A stretch of DNA of 64,000 nt from assembly GCA_011799875.1 (NCBI GenBank), contig CM022298.1:282793395-282857394 (forward strand). The letters run 5' to 3'. The translations under genes were made by a program, and so were the position numbers. The DNA is from Thinopyrum elongatum. Lineage: Eukaryota; Streptophyta; Magnoliopsida; Poales; Poaceae. The notes under the pieces were generated by a model that had not been told where the DNA came from, made no database searches, and saw only the letters and a program-made list of their open reading frames with translations. Below are positions 21,083-32,696 of the stretch, piece by piece. Positions within the stretch are counted from its first letter, which is position 1, and each line of letters starts with the position of its first letter.

Positions 21083-22309
21083 GTATGGAGCCCCGACAGA
21101 CTTAAAGTCAACCCAAAATGTCGTTTAATTCTCTTTCTAGCAAATCTGGGGTAGTCGATATTTCCTACATATTCTAGCATAAGTCATGCTAAAATTCACG
21201 GAAAAATCTGGCATGACCTTTGCTAAAATAGGACATATTGAGCGCCTGAAATTTGCTGGAACGGAAATGAATCAACACTCCGGTAAGACATAGACCACTC
21301 GGATTTTCCCTGTGACACAAAGATGTCCAAACACATACAATGATTTTTAAACTTGAAATTCTACTTGGATTTTGATTTGGTTAAGAAGCATAACTCAATT
21401 TTCTTACTAAAAATTTCCATACCTAAATTTTCTTACTAAAAATTTCTGTTACTAAATTTCTCAGATGGCATTCCGATACATTTCTATATTGAAAAATTTA
21501 TATACCTAAAGATTTTATATTACTAAAATTTCTATTTAGAAGACCTAAAATTTCCTATTCTATTCAAAACACCTAAAATAGTCAAAATAAACTACATTTA
21601 CTCAAATGACCTAAAAAAATTATTTTATTAAATACCTACATTCTATAATGTCTACATTCTAAAACCTATGTTCAAATTACCTACATTCTAAAAGAACAGA
21701 GAAGGGATGGAGGGATGATGGAGGGAGGGAGGAGGGGGAGGAAGGAGGGAGGGAGCTAGGAGGAGCTACCTCACAGGCGGTGGCGCGCGGGCGACAGCGG
21801 CGGGTGATGGTGGCGGGCGATGGCGGTGGGCAACGGCGACTAGAGAGTGCGAGAGAGATGGAGTGAGAGTGAGAGTGTGGTGAGGGAGAGGCAACCGACA
21901 GGCTGGGGTAGGGGATAAGGTGTGGTTAGCAGTAATGCGGGACAAGTGGGCCGTGCTACGGTTAATGGCCATAGCAGTAGCGCCCGACTGGAGCCCACGC
22001 TACTGCTAATTTGGGCCCACCACCTGCCCACGTGCAGATTCAGTAGCAACACGGGTAGCCGTACCAGTGCTACAACTAAGATATTAGTTGTAGCGTGTTT
22101 TGCCGAACCGCGCTTCTACTAAAGCTAGACCCGGGGGTGGCTGTCTGGCCCACTTAGCAGCAGCGCCTAGGCCGTGGGCCCGCGCTACTGCTATGTCTTA
22201 CCTGTAGCGCGCTCTCTGAGCCCGCGCTGCTGATAGTTAGTAGTAGTGCCAACTTTTAAGCCGCGCTACTGATAAGCCTCCACGTATAAGGTTTTCCCTA
22301 GTAATGATT

Positions 22310-25300
22310 AGAGATTCTTCAAATTAGAAGATATCTTTTCTACTTTTTCTCTTAACTTCTTCTCCGAACTAACTTCTTTCTTCAAGCCGGCAATCTGTGA
22401 CTCTGCTTGATTCAACATAGTCTGCATACAGATTTACAAAGTTACATACATTATTGAAAGTCCAAAGTCGAACAAAGGCGTATGACCTGGCATTTGGAGG
22501 CTACAACATATTCTATTTTAGTTTACAATGGACAGTGTGCACTAAGTTAAAACCCCGAGTCACCAATAAAGGCAACACGGCGCTAGGGGGCTACATTGTT
22601 CCAATCTATACTCCGGCTATTGTGAAGTCCCATGCCGCTGCAAGCATGCAACATGGAACTTGGGGGCTAATGCATTGTCATTTCAACTACATCGGTTGAA
22701 GACACAGCCAATCACATAATGATGAGCCAGCCCTTGGGGGCTACATCTGAATATAGCTAAAAGTGCTAACTATAAAGACGGGTCAAGGATATCAACCCGA
22801 ATTTATTTAGAATTTTACTTCAAGCAAGTCCCAAGTTAATCATTACTTTCTTCACTTCAGACTTGAAGGCTACATATGTACACATAATAGAGGGAGCACC
22901 AAGACATACCCTCATACTTTGTCTTCAAAGTATTTACCATGGCAATTTTAGTATCCCGGCTCACAGATAGCCGGGTCAAATAGCATTGATGCAAGGAGTT
23001 CACGTCTAGATCTTCAAGAGATTGGAAATGAAGACTGGCTTTTCCTTTTTCCTTGTTTGGCGACTCATTTTTGGCTATGGCTTTAGCTAGGGCAGTTGAG
23101 GCCTTAGGTGCTGGGCCATGACATTCACTGGTAACAATCACCTCAGCTTGAGTCTTGTCCATTGGCTTGTCAGTAGCCGAGTTATTATTTGGATCCTCTC
23201 TAATTTCCTCCACAACAGGGGGAGTTGAGGCACAGACAGGGTTGTCCTGGATTTCTGGGTAATCTTTTTCTGGCCGGCTCGTCTTGACTAGCCGTATCAT
23301 CCTGGACCTCCAAGTTATCCATTGCAGCATGATGAGAAGGAGTCACCTCCTCAGTCTCTGCAATGGCAGCAGAACACCCACCATCTTTGTTCTTCATAAA
23401 AGCTTTGGCTATGGATTAACATAAATATGAGAATCAATGGAGGAGGTATGATGTGAAGTGACAAACTTTTGAAGCAATTACCCACGGTTGATGCGGAAAG
23501 TCGGTTGTATGTTGGCGCGGGACTCATCAGACGATGGTGAGGTCATCTGGTAGTCCGGGTTAGAGCGACTCAATGGAATTTTAATTTGACCCGCCTTAGG
23601 GCAAGATGGCACCGGGTTACGTGGATCTTGGGTCCGTGCACAGTGCGGCGAAGGCAGATATGACAGGTCATCTAATAACTCGCCGGAGCTGGCACTAGTT
23701 TTCCTCTTCAAGCCGGCTTCATGTTGCTTTTGCTTCAAAGCTAAGTTTTTATCTAAGTGAGCTTTTGGTTGTGAAAATGGTACCTTACGAACAACATTTC
23801 GGTTTCTTCATTGACCAATTGTTTCCAAGTCGGAAGAAGAGGGGGTTACCTCTACTTCGCTGACTTGACTGGTTCCAGTGTGTTCCCAAGATGTGTAGAC
23901 GTCAGCTAGTTCATTAAAAAGACGACCAAGAGAGTCAAGTTCTCCTACCTCGTTATTTTCCTCCTCTTCCTTGGCAAGATTCCCATCCTTAGGAGGAGTT
24001 GGGACTTGAGGTTCACTTTTCCACCAGTCTGAGTCCTCCTGTGCAGAAGACAAGCCGGCATACTAGACAAGGCAAAGAGCACCATTGGGTAAGAAATATG
24101 AATAGAACGGAAAATGGTGACTCACAGGGGTGCCGGGTTACAAGCATAAAAACGGGGAAGACCCACAATGGAGATTTTTTACTGGGTCTGGCTGAGAAAC
24201 TTCTTAATCACCTCATGAATTCATTATTAGGCAAGTCAAACTTGTTGAAGCGCAAGTTGTTAGTCAGCTCGCCCGTATACTAGTGCATGAGCCAGTTCTG
24301 AAACTAAGGGGCTGGATCCTCCAGGTCATCCAGCACCGGGTCAATTCGACCCAGAGAGCCCACGCCCTATTAAAGCATTATCTTGGAGTAGAGGGGCTTT
24401 AGTGCTTCCCTCTCCTTAGTAGAAGAACAAGCATCAAACTCTTTGGCAGAATCAAGCCGGTCCTGTGTGTAACCCCGCAATTGAGCTTGCTAGTTCGGCG
24501 ACGTGTCTTTGCAATAGAACCAAGTCTTGTGCCATCCCTTAGGATGACTCATCAGTGCCATCTCAGGGAAGGCCGAGTTCCTCCTTCATTGAATTGTGAC
24601 TCCTCCAAGTTCCAGACTCGGGCCTGCCTTGCACTCTATCTATTAGTTGCAGTAGAAGAATTCTTGAAACAAGCCAACAGATGGCTCGATCTACAGATAT
24701 ACTTCACAAAAGCTTGGAAGTTGCTCAAGTTGAGCACCGAGTTTGGGCCAATGTCTTCGGGCCCAATGCCAAAGAAGTGGAGGATGTCAAGGAAGAATTG
24801 GGAACCTAGAGATAGAAACCTCTGTTAAGGTGATCACCAAAAATGTTGATTTCATTTGGATCCAGAGCAGACCGGGTCTCTTCTTCTAGGGCTTGCCACT
24901 AGAGCTTGTTCGGAGCCGGCAGCAGACAAGAATTGACCAAGTCCTTAAGACCAAGTTGTAACATGTTTGATTTGGTACAGTTGATAGCCTTTGTAACTTT
25001 AGGAGCCATGATTATGGATTACTGCAATTTGAGAGGCGGCAAAATGAGTACAAGCCACCAAAGTATATACAAACCGGCAAAGTGAATACAAGCCGGCAAA
25101 AATGTCATTGGGGTCCAAGACCTGGCAGAGGACTGCGAGAGCAGTTTTTCGGGTCATAAAAGCTATTATTCAAGATTACTATAAATATCTGAATTAGTAT
25201 GGACTATAATGACTCAAGATATGTTGAGCCGGAATAAGCATAACCCGGCAGAAGGTACCACTGAGATTTCTGATCCAGCTAGTGATGCAAAGCAGATTCC

Positions 25301-25399
25301 GGGTCAAGGCGGCTACAAACAACTATTATACATATTCAACTTCGACATAGATCTGAAAAATGGTTGCAAAAGGAAAAGAATACGAGAAACCTAGGGTGG
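22310..25399 (-). other. E6 3' region right of the CACTA insertion
   Basis: This stretch holds most of the antisense gene described at 18962-25009. From 25010 to 25399 no coding block is supported; it includes pyrimidine-rich possible 5' intron sequence before the ATG. The last bases before E2 (CAACA, 25400-25404) are the target duplication. Confidence 0.5.
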
Positions 25400-25404
25400 C
25401 AACA

Positions 25405-26321
25405 TGTCGTGGGAAAACACGGCCACCCATGGGGCCATCGGCCCCTTGTGGTCCGGCAGGGGGGAAGGACGCATTACACAAAGAGCGAAGGGCGCGGGGC
25501 AGCGCGACAGCGATCACACGGGCAGTTTTTACCCAGGTTTGGGCCACCGCGGGGCGTAAAACCCTACTCCAGCTTTGGTGGATTGGTGAGGGGACCGTGG
25601 TGGAGACGCAGCGCTCTAGACCGGCAAGGTCGCCTCGGAGCGAGAGCAGCAACACGCGTATGAGTGTACACGGGTCCGAATCCTTTCTAAGGTTGCCATG
25701 GCCCTTCTTTTATAGGTCAAGGGATCACAACAATGGCAAATCAGTCATTGCATACTGATTAGATAGTGAACTGTGCTATCATACCTAACTCTGCAAACAG
25801 GACAGAGCGCATTAAATGCGCCGCTTAGTGTCACATCGTAGCATAGCCCGGCAAGCCTTGTCGTGCTGTTCGGCCACCTTCTCGCCTACCTGTGTGACAC
25901 GTCCCTGGATGGGTGTCATTTGGAGATGATTTCCCTCGGAAGTGGAAGCCACATGCAAAGTAATGGCCACTTAGCCACTTGGGGTCTCGACACCGCATCG
26001 ATCGATGACTTGCGTTGCTCTAAGGTGGAGCGGTGGAGCCTTGGCGGGGTAATCCACCCTCAGTGTCCCCGGCAAGCCTGCCAGTGCAATATTGAGACTT
26101 GCCTTCGGGGAAACCTCGTCCCCACCAGGCTCGCCTGCCCGGCAAGGGAGGTTTTTCCTTAGTGGTATCTTGCTCCTTTGGTTGGTCTTGGTCTTCTTGA
26201 TCCGCCCTTTGAATTCCCAAAGAGCTGATCTCTTCTGCTTGGTCTGGTCTTGAATGCTACAACCTTGTTCTTGAGCCTCTGTATAGTCTGGGCAACACAC
26301 CTGGGGTTTGTTGCACCGACA
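25405..26321 (-). repeat. 3' LTR of E2 (917 bp)
   Basis: On the minus strand it begins TGTCGGTGCAACAAACC (at 26321) and ends CACGACA (at 25405). It contains a TATA-like 'cctataaaagaagggcc' near 25708-25724. It retains 29 bp ('gagcgaagggcgcgg...') absent from the 5' LTR. Confidence 0.92.
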
Positions 26322-26330
26322 GGAGCCCCC
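26322..26330 (-). other. Polypurine tract of E2
   Basis: Minus strand GGGGGCTCC immediately upstream of the 3' LTR, within 'gcccgggggctcc'. The same tract occurs in A and E3. Confidence 0.8.
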
Positions 26331-26732
26331 GGGCCTGGCCTGAACGCGCTGCCGAGCATCGTCGGGGTAGGCCCTGTCCAGTACACAGGCGGGGAGGCTG
26401 CGGTAGCTCACCCTTTGAGGTCTTCTTTGCTTCTTCATTAATCTGAGCTTGAGTTAGTTTCCGGCTTTCCCGCGCGTCGTGTAACGCCAATTGTAGTGGG
26501 AACAACCTTGTAATGTCCCGTGAATGACTTTAACGCACGGATGAGTAACTACCAATTCACTCTTCCCACCATGTTCTTATCCTTCGCCACATATGCTGCA
26601 TGCATTGAGTGGGGTAGGTAACGAAGGCGTGTGGTGCGGGAGAGAGCATCATGGGAGGGTCCCAGTCTTCTTGGGTTGGTGGAGAGGGACGGCGGTTACC
26701 CGCCGAGGGATCAGCCTCCAGCCCCAGCTTGC

Positions 26733-26742
26733 CTATAAAAGG
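26733..26742 (+). promoter_or_regulatory. TATA box of E2 antisense ORF (CTATAAAAGG)
   Basis: CTATAAAAGG on the plus strand, 77 bp upstream of the ATG at 26819, with a CT-rich leader between ('ctcacctctcctcccc'). It corresponds to the TATA boxes at 14243-14250 and 60552-60560. Confidence 0.7.
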
Positions 26743-26818
26743 GGGCGAGGAGGAGCGGAAGTGCTCATCTACTCACCTCTCCTCCCCATTCCTTGCTTCC
26801 TGGTGTTGTGCTTTCGTC

Positions 26819-27437
26819 ATGGCGAGGGGAGGGGAAGAAGGGCGCGGCCGCGCCTTTGTCGAAATAGGGCCTCCTCCCCGTCCCCGCACAAAGCGTCCGG
26901 CTTGGAGTGGCAGCCTGATGATCAGCATGGGTGAAGGAGGCCTTAAATGGGTGCGCGGGCGGCGCGGCGCGGCGCCGGGGGTAGCGACTCCGCTGTGCTC
27001 GCCACCGGGCCATCCGCGGTCCCAATCTTAGGAAGGGGTCATGTGGGCGACACCACGCCGAAGTCCATAATAGACGCAAAGCATGGTATCTGACCGTGGC
27101 CTATCCTCCCTTCGCCTGTGACGTTGAAGGGAGACTGCGGAAGCAGTTCGCTATTGGTTATGGCAGATCTCCCTTTTGGGGCACTGCCTCTCTTGCATAC
27201 GGGCGGGTTCCTTGTGCCCGTGTATGCTTCTCCAAGGGACGGCATCTTCCTGGCTTCAGGTCGATGGAGACGACCATGCTCTCTGTGGGATTTCCCGGGG
27301 CGCTTGGTACCCGCCCCGGTTGCCGTGACGGGGGCTCGAGCGACGGTAGGCGTGCCTCTTTGAGCAACAGTGATGAGGAGGGAGGCGGCAACCCACGACG
27401 CGTCAAGAGCGAGGACGACCGCTCCGACGTGGCGTGA
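26819..27437 (+). pseudogene. Antisense extra ORF of E2, B3-like domain
   Basis: The only copy of the three that keeps ATG (26819, 'MARGGEEGRGRAF'). The first frame runs to a stop at 27031. The second half reads in another frame (27096-27437, TGA). Aligned with E3, 'ASLAYGRVPCARVCFSKGRH' matches the '(G)WKTFAR...SEGH' helix region, and 'METTMLSVGFPGA' matches 'MDAELLSVKVFGC', the last B3-like strand. The tail 'SNSDEEGGGNPRRVKSEDD' is acidic as in the other copies. Length from ATG to stop is about 207 codons against about 217-223 in E3 and A. The B3-like core is the most diverged of the three and at least one frameshift lies between 27000 and 27100. Function is inferred only from the better-preserved relatives. 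Confidence 0.55.
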
Positions 27438-28395
27438 GTGCCGGCAGCACCGTCATCACCGGCTGGGCCTCGGCAGCGCCACCATATGTACCTGCCCTCT
27501 GGTTTCTTCCTCCCAGCCCGGGAACGGCGCCCTCCTGATTCTGGGGAGGTGCCGAATCCCAGCCAGGCCTTTCCTCCGCCTTCTTCGTCTTCCCCTGCGA
27601 TTTTGAGGAGGAGAGGGACAGACCAAAGGCATCACGGGGCACTTATCTTTTTTCAATTTAAAATATGTGGGCATCGTCCAAACTTTAGTCTAAATAATGT
27701 AAACTTCTTTATCCATGTTTGTGTTCTGTAAGATTTGTACTTGCTTATCAGCATATTAATGAAAAAGACAAGCTTTGCCGGGCACTTGTGCATGTACCAT
27801 ATCCATGCAGAGGTGAAATGCCTCTATATTTTTAAGTAAACAAGTTTTCCCACCAAGCTATCCTGTCGGTGCCCTTAGTTTGTTGCCGCAGGGCTAGGCC
27901 TGCCGGGCACAAAACCACAAAAAGGGACCAGCCCCCCGCCAAACCTTTTCTGTCAGAGGCCATTGCAACCACCCTGACCAAAGCAGTGTTCGAGTCAAAG
28001 ATTAGGAACACCTTTGTTTCCAAGGTGGCAGGGTTTTCATATGCGCAATTTTCCAAATTACAGAACAGGAATGGATAAGAAGGAACTTATCTGTTTGGCT
28101 TGCCGGGGATCATCATGTAGGCTCGTCTCCATTTCTTCTCTTCGGGATCAATTCCACAGCAAGAACCCTACAACTTAGTGCAGATGAAGACAATGCCACA
28201 TGCGACCTCATCTACATGATCATGCTATGCTCATGATATGCTTATGCATGCATGCAAGTTTTAGGGGCCCCTCAGCGCTTCGTTTATTTCTCTGTTGCTC
28301 AGGGTCTATGCCTGTCTTTGTACAAAGGGTTACATGCAACTTTGGCAAAGCTTGTACAACAAGGTGGCTGCCGGGCAGGGCCCAACAGCCGCACC
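27438..28395. other. Convergent spacer between E2 integrase and antisense ORF
   Basis: Integrase (minus) ends at 28396 and the antisense ORF (plus) ends at 27437, so both transcripts would terminate or overlap here. It includes Pro/Arg-rich readings without homologues, the block 'agacaagctttgccgggcacttgtg' shared with E3 at about 59305-59335 (reverse orientation), and AT-rich sequence with 'aatgaaaaag' near 27760 that could serve polyadenylation. Confidence 0.5.
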
Positions 28396-30281
28396 TTACG
28401 GGTAGAACTTACGAAGATGCTCAATGTTCCATGAGTTTTGCAATTGAATGCCATCTCCGGTGTCCAGACAGACTGCGCCAGGTCTAGTGACTCGTACTAC
28501 CCGGTAAGGGCCTTCCCACTTCGGCGTCAACTTGCTTGCACCCTTGGTAGACTGAACACGCCTAAGGACAAGGTCTCCTTCTTCCAAACTCCGGGCATGA
28601 ACCCTGCGGCTGTGATAGTGACGCAGGGCTTGCTGGTAGCATGTAGCACGCATAGCAGCCCGGAGATGGTTCTCCTCAAGTAGCATACGTCGTCACGCTG
28701 GTGCTGTTCCTGCGCTACTTCATCGTAGGCAAGCACTCGAGGAGACCCGAATATGAGTTCCGTGGAGACAACTACTTCTGCCCCATAGACTAGGGAGAAG
28801 GGAGTCTGCCTGGTAGCTTGATTTGGTGTCGTACGGAGGGACCAAAGAACCACCGGTAGCTTGTCGATCCATCGCCTACCGCACTTCTGCAGTATATCAA
28901 AAGTTCTTGTCTTGAGACCTCGTAGCACTTCAGCATTCTCCCACTCAGCTTGCCTGTTGCTTCTGGGATGGGCCAATGAGGCAAATGAGACCTTGCTTCC
29001 GAGGGCATGAACGTATTGCATGAAGGCGCGGCTTGTGAATTGGGTGCCATTGTCTGTGATGATTCAGGCAGGTACCCCGAAGCGGCACACCAATCATTTC
29101 AAGAACATGATAGCTGACTGCGCAGTCACCTTTCTCACTGGCTCCACTTCCGGCCACTTTGTAAACTTGTCGATTGCGACGAACAAGAATTCAAAGCCCT
29201 CGGTAGCACGGGGGAAGGGGCCCAAGATGTCGAGCCCCCAGAACAAAAATGGCCATGACAAAGGGATTATTTGGAGAGCTTGAGCAGGCTGATGGATATT
29301 CTTGGAGTGGAACTGGTAGGCTTCACACTTGGTGACTAGCTCAACTGCGTCTTGGAGGGCTGTGGGCCAGTAGAAACCTTGCCGGAAAGCTTTCCCAACA
29401 AAGGCCCTGGATCCGATGGGGGAGCCACACATACCCTTGTGTATCTCTGCCAGCAGTTCCTTTCCTTCTTCCCGGCAAATGCACTTCAATTTCACACCGT
29501 TGGGCCTTCTTCTGTATAGCGTGTCATCAACAAACTGATACATACTGGCCCTCCGGGCTACTCTTTCAGCTTCTTCTTGTTCTTTGGGAAGTTCTCCTGT
29601 TTGGAGGAAATGAACAATGTGCTGCGCCCAAGTTGGAGCCTGGGGCTCGGCAACAAGGGCTAGCGGCACCTCCTCGTTGATGGGAGCGCATGCCTCAACC
29701 GCAAGGACTGGTAGTTCAGCGGGAGGGCGCAACTGACTGATTGAAGGGGAGTTGTTCCCACCAAGCTCTCTGCCGGGGGCTTTGGGAAGCTCTGCCGGGC
29801 GAGGCTTGCCGGAGTTCAATTTCCTCCTCTTGCTGGCCATTGTTGCTGGGGATACGGAGGGTTGAGTCAGATGGAGAACAAAAGTCCCTGGTTCCATAGG
29901 GAGTTTTTGCACAGCGCACTTTGACAGATGATCAACAATGCTATTTTCCGCACGTGGTATGTGCTCTGTTTGCAACCCGTCAAAGCATTCCTCCAACTTT
30001 CTCACTTCCTCGATGTATTCCTCCATCAACGGGCTTTGATAATCCTTGTTGACTTGTCTCACCACAAGTTGCGAATCTCTGCGGATGATCAGCTTCTTGA
30101 TTCTCAGTTCTGTTGCAATCCTGAGCCCGGCAAGGAGCCCTTCATACTCTGCAGTATTGTTGGTAGCCTTCTCCCCGGGAAAATGCATTTGAACGACATA
30201 CTTAAGGTGCTCCCCAATGGGAGCAATGAGAAGCACGCTAGCTCCTGCACCTTGTAGGGAGAAGGCACCATCAAAATACAT
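28396..30281 (-). pseudogene. pol: E2 pol: archaeal-type RNase H and integrase
   Basis: 30281-29094 is an open 395-codon stretch. The archaeal-type RNase H (residues about 1-125) keeps all four acidic positions in 'YFDGAF', 'NNTAEYEGLLAG', 'RRDSQLVV' and 'NSIVDHLSK'. A variable linker follows, then the integrase zinc region 'IHKGMCGSPIGSR...TKCEAYQFH', where the second Cys of the CxxC pair is Tyr, and 'GLDILGPFPRA' with the first catalytic Asp. A stop at 29094 is followed by shifted frames (29021-28527 and 28686-28396) carrying 'HPRSNRQAEWENAEVL', where the usual N-G-Q-A-E is altered, and 'SWNIEHLRKFYP' at the C-terminus. Lost zinc ligand plus frameshifts mean no active integrase. Confidence 0.85.
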
Positions 30282-30289
30282 AATCCATT

Positions 30290-31730
30290 CTTGGGGCGAT
30301 TCCTTGCCGGGGATGACTGTTTCCAGTACTTCTTCATCAGGGGTTGGCGTCCACTCTGCAATGAAATCTGCGAGTGCCTGCTCTGAATAGTTGACATGTT
30401 TTCAAACTTCAAACCAAAGCTGGATAACTCCAAAGCCCATTCCACGATTCTGCCGGTGGCCTCGGGGTTTCGGAGTATGCGTTGCAAGGGGAAGCGGGTG
30501 ACAACCGTGATCTCGTGGGCTTGGAAGTAGTGGCGCAGTTTCCATGAGGCCATGATGAGGCCAAAAATCAACTTTTGCACGCCAGAGTACCTCGACCTAG
30601 CCCCCTGCAGCGGGGAGCTGACGAAGTACACTGGGCACTGCACCACCTTCTTCCTTGCCATGATCTTGGAAATGTCTCCGCTGCCTTGCTCTTCCTTGTC
30701 TTGAACTGCATCTGACCTTGCCAGGACGGGTTCACTTCCCTATCCAGAGGGGGCGGCGGCGGCTGCTGCTACCTCATCTACCTCCTGCTGTGCCACCAGC
30801 ACTGCGCTAACCACTTGATTGGTCGTTGCTAAATATAGCAGCAACGGCTCTTGTGGTTTAGGAGCGACTAAGGTGGGAACAAAGGAAAGGTAGGTCTTCA
30901 AATCTTGTAGCACAGCGTCTGCCTCCGGGGTCCACTCCACGGGTCCTGCCTTCTTTACGATTTTGAAGAAAGGCAAGGCGCATTCGACGGACTTGGAAAT
31001 GAACCTACTCAGCGCGGCAACACATCCAGTCAAACGCCTCACGTCTTTGACTGTCTTGGGAGCTTGAATCTGCTCGATAGCCTTGATCTTGTAGGGGTTG
31101 GCCTCTATCCCCCAGTGGGACACAAACAAGCCAAGTAGCTTGCCGGAAGGAACGCCAAACACACACTTCTCCGGGTTCAGCTTCAAGTTGATCATGCGCA
31201 GATTTGCAAAGGTCTCTTCCAAATCCTGAACGAGAGTCATTCTGTCCTTGATTTTGACCACAATATCATCCATGTAGGCTTCAATATTTCTTTGCAGCTG
31301 GGACTCAAAGGCAATCTATACTACTCTTGCAAAAGTGGATCCAGCGCTCTTCAACCCGAAGGGCATCCGTACAAAACAGTACGTGCCACATGGGGTTATG
31401 AACGCTGTCTTCTCTTTGTCCTCCTTGGACATGAAGATCTGGTGGTATCCAGAGTAGGCATCCAGGAAGGAGAGCAGGTCACATCAGGTGGTGGAATCCA
31501 CAATCTGGTTGATGCGCGGCAAGGGGAATGGGTCCTTCGGGCATGCTTTGTTCAGATCTGTGAAATCAATGCAAAGCCTCCATTTCCCATTCGCCTTGCG
31601 CACCACCACTGGATTTGCTAACCATGTTGGGTGCAATACTCCTCTGACCAAACCAGCTGCCTCGAGTTTCTTAATCTCCTCTGCAATAAACTGCTGCCAC
31701 TCCAAAGATTGCTTCTAGACCTTCTGCTTG
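30290..31730 (-). pseudogene. pol: E2 pol: reverse transcriptase and first RNase H
   Basis: RT runs from 31730: 'QQFIAEEIKKLEAAGLVRGV', 'VVVRKANGKWRLCIDFTDLN' and 'LPRINQIVDSTT', then TGA (31484-31486). It continues with 'FLDAYSGYH', 'FVRMPFGLKSAGSTFARV' and the catalytic YMDD near 31268-31279. The 31273-30740 block is the thumb/connection ('KTVKDVRRLTGCVAALSRFI'). 30661-30400 is the first RNase H ('YFVSSPLQGARSRYS', 'HYFQAHEITVVT'), which in Tat elements is usually degenerate. Lesions include TAG at 31715-31717 (from CAG), TGA at 31484 and a stop near 30740. Confidence 0.85.
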
Positions 31731-32696
31731 ACGGGCCGGGCGTGTGGGCAGACATCAAGGTGGTGCTCGATTACCTCCCTGGGAACACCGGGGATGTCAG
31801 ATGGTTGCCAGGCAAACACATCGACATTTGCCCGCAGGAAGGTAACGAGCGCGCTTTCCTATTTGTCGTCGAGGGTGGCACTGATGGTAAACGTACCATC
31901 AGCGCCAGCCAGCCCTACTGGGACCTTCTTCACAGTGGGTGCAGCAGCTTTGGATCTCTTGCTATTGGAACTCTCCGGCAAGTCATCAACAGGCGCAATG
32001 CACTCCGAAGAGGTACGCTTCTCGGATTCCTTGTTGGCATCCTTACTGGCTTTCTTCTTTTTCTTGCTTTCCTTGGCGGGAGCAGTGGCTTCTGCGGCCT
32101 CTACAGCGACTGCTTCCCGGTACATCTTGTCCACGCATATGATTGCGTCTTTCTTGTGTGGTGGAATAGAAATGACGCCCATTGGCGCTAGCATCTTCAA
32201 AGTGTTGTAGGCATAGTGGGATGTCGCCATGAATTTGGCCAGGGCAGGGCAACCAAGGATTCCATTGTACGGCAGGGGGAGGTCAACCACAGCAAACACA
32301 ATCTTCTCAGTCCGGTAGTTTAACTCCCCCCCCCCCGAGCGTTACCAGCAGTGTGATCTTCCCCTTAGGACGACTCCTGCCGGGGTTGATCCCTTGGAAT
32401 GTACGATTAACCTTGAGCTCTTCATCTGCTATCTTGAGTTTGTTGATGACCTTCAGAGAAATCAGATTCAACCCGGCCCCGCCGTCAACCAACATCTTTG
32501 TGACCTTGAGGTTGCGGATCGTTGGTGAAACCAACAATGGCAAACACCCTACCGCGGTAGTGTGGACAGGGTGATCCTCCTCATCAACGATGATGGTCGT
32601 GCAGGACCACTTGAGCGGCTTCCGAGAATCTACCGCTGGCTCCATGGCATTGACCTCACGCACCCACTTTTTAAGTTCGTGGTGAGAGGAGTGCAA
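31731..32696 (-). pseudogene. pol: E2 protease and protease-RT linker
   Basis: The aspartic protease signature is 'MLVDGGAGLNLIS' in the 32696-32307 block (D-G-G-A where retroviral proteases have D-S/T-G-A). Upstream is 'ELKKWVREVNAMEP'. A C-run at 32327-32334 coincides with the frame break, suggesting slippage. Then 'VVDLPLPYNGILGCPALAKF' and the Lys-rich linker 'KESKKKKKASKDANKESEKR' run to a stop at 31859. The linker is conserved in A and E3. Confidence 0.8.

Larger units (their letters stand above)
19435..22306. mobile_element. CACTA transposon, 2.87 kb, non-autonomous
   Basis: The left end is CACTAATAAGGAAAAGG at 19435. The right end, read inwards, is CATTACTAGGGAAAAC from 22306 (canonical CACTACTAGGG with one change). 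The 3-bp target duplication ATT is at 19432-19434 and 22307-22309. Subterminal GC-rich repeats of 'gcagtagcg'/'gctactgct' type fill about 19460-19660 and 21950-22270 in opposite orientations, typical of Triticeae CACTA families. The interior has no transposase; it holds a large hairpin, a short tandem duplication and one exon-like ORF. It is the same terminal family as the element beginning at 39703. Confidence 0.88.
18962..25009 (-). pseudogene. E6 antisense extra gene, multi-exon, split by CACTA
   Basis: It runs opposite to E6 pol. A likely start 'MAPKVTKAIN' is at 25007-25009. The first exon block (25009 to about 24260) has several stops but keeps 'LVNSCLLPAPNK' and a 'VGLFQEFF' segment. 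That layout resembles the Pfam 'putative gypsy type transposon' (Transposase_28) proteins encoded antisense in Tat elements; the assignment is from memory of the pattern. Later blocks (24053-23808, 23738-23478, 23397-22910) are Ser/Glu/Pro-rich. An intron with GT at 22909 and AG at 22422 precedes a coiled-coil exon ('QAESQIAGLKKEVSSEKKL') broken by the CACTA at 22306. It resumes at 19434 ('NKLAKAKMAFTDEKAGLL'), with a GTAAG donor near 19273. The last exon (about 19200-18962) ends at TGA. CACTA insertion into a coding exon and scattered stops make it dead. Confidence 0.55.

Noticed and set aside
26651..27031. Considered E2 plus-strand ORF as a normal host gene
   Set aside because: Its place between integrase and PPT, and homologues in A and E3 at the same place, make it retrotransposon cargo.
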